A stretch of 7,991 nt of DNA from CAZNNH01 sp964574335 (lineage in GTDB: Bacteria; Acidobacteriota; Vicinamibacteria; Fen-336). Positions 6,918 through 7,991 of the stretch are shown one piece after another; position 1 is the stretch's first letter, and each line of letters starts with the position of its first letter. A program made the position numbers and the translations under genes. Under the pieces are notes generated by a model, which worked only from the letters and a program-made list of their open reading frames with translations, was not told the origin of the DNA and did not search any database. The stretch is taken from assembly GCA_964574335.1 (NCBI GenBank), contig CAZNNH010000232.1, forward strand, positions 1-7,991. Direction: 5' to 3'.

Positions 6918-6927
6918 TCCGAAGCCC

Positions 6928-7991
6928 ATGGGGAGCCAAGAGCGCGGGGGCCACCCGCGGCGGCGGGTCGTGCTCGCCATCTTGTGTTGTGCCGGGAGCG
7001 CAGCCGGCTGCGGCCGCGTGGCCCCTTCGCCATTCTCGCAGCCGATCTCCGGACCCGAGTACTGGGGACTGCCGGTCGAGACAAAGACCGTGGAACCGTG
7101 GAGCGCCGTGGTGCTTCCCATGCGCGGGCCGTACTCCCAGACCCGGGATGCGCTCCGGCGGGTGTCGGACCATCTTCGAAGTCGAGGCATCGACACCGAC
7201 CAGGTCGGGTTCGGCCGCTACTACATCGATCCCCGAGACTCCCGCAGAGCGGACCTGGAATGGGAAGTCGGATTCGCCGTGCCAGACGGAACCCGCGTCG
7301 AGGCGCCCTTCGTGCTCAGGTCATACCCCCGTGAGACGGTGGCCTCCACGGTCCTCCATGGCCCCTTCGCGGAGAACAGCCGGCACTGGCCCGAGTTCCT
7401 TCGAACCGTGGTCGCCAGCGGCTACCAACCGATCGGCCCCGGACAGGAGATCTGGCGGGGCAGCCAGCTTCGCGCTGGAGCCGAGGGCCCGCAGACGGAG
7501 CTGCGTGTGCCGGTCTGGCACGTCCCGGTGGCGCACCGCCTGGCCCTCTACCTCGTCTGCATCTGGGGGGCGTCCCTCTTCGCCCTCTTCGTCCTGCTTT
7601 ATCTGCGCCAGGAGCACCGACGTCGATTCTTGCGCTGGGGCGGGTACCTCTGGGCGGCCGCGGCCGGCGGCTGTTTCCTCTTCTTCCTGGCGCCCATCCT
7701 GCGCGATCTGACCTACCTCTACAGCGAGCGTGTACTGGTGCCGATCTGGGTGTGGGCGAACGCCCTGAGCCTGGCGGCCCTGCCCCTGTTCATGCACCTC
7801 TGGTACTACCTGCAGCGAGAGCGGCTCACCGCCCGCTGGCTGTTCCGCTCCGCTGTCGTGGCGATGTACGGGATCGCCGCCCTGTTGGCGGCGGGTCTTG
7901 CCTTCGGTCTCTTCAGTGCCGACTGGTACGGCCGCCTCGATGCCCTCGTCTGCGGGCTGGTGGCGGCGATCGCGGCCTTCGGGCTGGTGGT
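6928..7991 (+). CDS. Predicted exported GyrI-like ligand-binding domain fused to a polytopic membrane domain (5' part)
   Basis: The gene is cut by the window end; 354 complete residues are visible with no stop. Residues 11-13 are RRR, followed by a hydrophobic stretch and SAAGC ending at Cys28, a near-lipobox (Ala instead of Leu at -3), so a lipoprotein signal or an uncleaved anchor is likely. Residues about 50-196 resemble the GyrI-like/effector-binding fold of two repeats. VEPWSAVVLPMRGPYSQT and GFGRYYIDP belong to the first repeat; ETVASTVLHGPF, a Trp-containing helix, GQEIW and TELRVPV belong to the second. Membrane segments follow at about 203-226, 235-258, 270-294, 303-330 and from 338 on. 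Basic loops RQEHRRR (227-233) and LQRERLTAR (295-303) would be cytosolic, which places the GyrI-like domain outside. The layout suggests a receptor whose output domain (kinase, phosphatase, cyclase or other) lies beyond the window. Function is inferred; the domain match is by eye. Confidence 0.7.
   Translation, partial: MGSQERGGHPRRRVVLAILCCAGSAAGCGRVAPSPFSQPISGPEYWGLPVETKTVEPWSAVVLPMRGPYSQTRDALRRVSDHLRSRGIDTDQVGFGRYYIDPRDSRRADLEWEVGFAVPDGTRVEAPFVLRSYPRETVASTVLHGPFAENSRHWPEFLRTVVASGYQPIGPGQEIWRGSQLRAGAEGPQTELRVPVWHVPVAHRLALYLVCIWGASLFALFVLLYLRQEHRRRFLRWGGYLWAAAAGGCFLFFLAPILRDLTYLYSERVLVPIWVWANALSLAALPLFMHLWYYLQRERLTARWLFRSAVVAMYGIAALLAAGLAFGLFSADWYGRLDALVCGLVAAIAAFGLV

Larger units (their letters stand above)
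6646..6927 (+). other. Non-coding spacer before the GyrI-domain gene
   Basis: I find no supportable gene in these 282 bases. The frame of the downstream gene happens to stay open back to 6652, but its translation is Arg/Pro/Ser-rich with no family resemblance and no good start. The spacer contains several hairpin-forming stretches, listed separately, and no obvious paired -35/-10 promoter. Confidence 0.55.

Noticed and set aside
6787..7173. Minus-strand open frames over the start of the GyrI-domain gene
   Set aside because: Their products have no recognisable features, and the + strand frame shows a signal peptide and domain-like sequence.
1..7991. CRISPR arrays, tRNA/rRNA genes, insertion sequences
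   Set aside because: I saw no regularly spaced repeats, cloverleaf-like stretches, transposase motifs or terminal inverted repeats.

Overview
The window is GC-rich, densely coding DNA (genes run end to end, with a strong third-codon-position G/C bias). A run of ten N bases at 5697-5706 shows it comes from a draft or metagenome assembly. All four recognisable genes lie on the + strand. No marker gene fixes the taxon. The base composition, a second SecA-type motor, a membrane-fused spermidine-synthase-like protein and a multi-domain signalling-type membrane protein fit a large-genome, high-GC Gram-negative or related lineage (myxobacterial/deltaproteobacterial, Gemmatimonadota, Acidobacteriota or similar). 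That placement is inference only.

Layout: (1) 1-1122 is the 3' part of a CPA1 (NhaP-type) Na+/H+ antiporter with a helical, charged cytosolic tail. (2) 1119-3551 overlaps it by 4 bases (TTGA, start inside stop) and encodes an 810-residue SecA paralogue. Its ATPase core is intact, but it has lost the helical wing domain and the C-terminal zinc-binding tail, and ends instead in a hydrophobic segment followed by a run of basic residues. (3) A 193-base spacer with a weak promoter candidate leads to 3745-6645. This gene encodes a 966-residue protein with about 13 membrane segments built from an internal duplication, then a spermidine-synthase-fold domain with altered catalytic motifs, then TPR-like helices. 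It contains the assembly gap. (4) A 282-base non-coding spacer with several short hairpins precedes 6928-7991. This is a gene cut by the window end whose product starts with a lipoprotein-like signal, continues with a GyrI-like ligand-binding domain and then enters at least five membrane segments.

How they might work together: the antiporter and the SecA paralogue are almost certainly co-transcribed and translationally coupled. The other two genes are co-directional but separated by real intergenic spacers, so they may be independent units. No CRISPR array, mobile element, tRNA or rRNA was seen. The most notable points are the apparently exported GyrI-type sensor domain on a polytopic membrane protein, and the membrane-tailed minimal SecA coupled to an ion antiporter.
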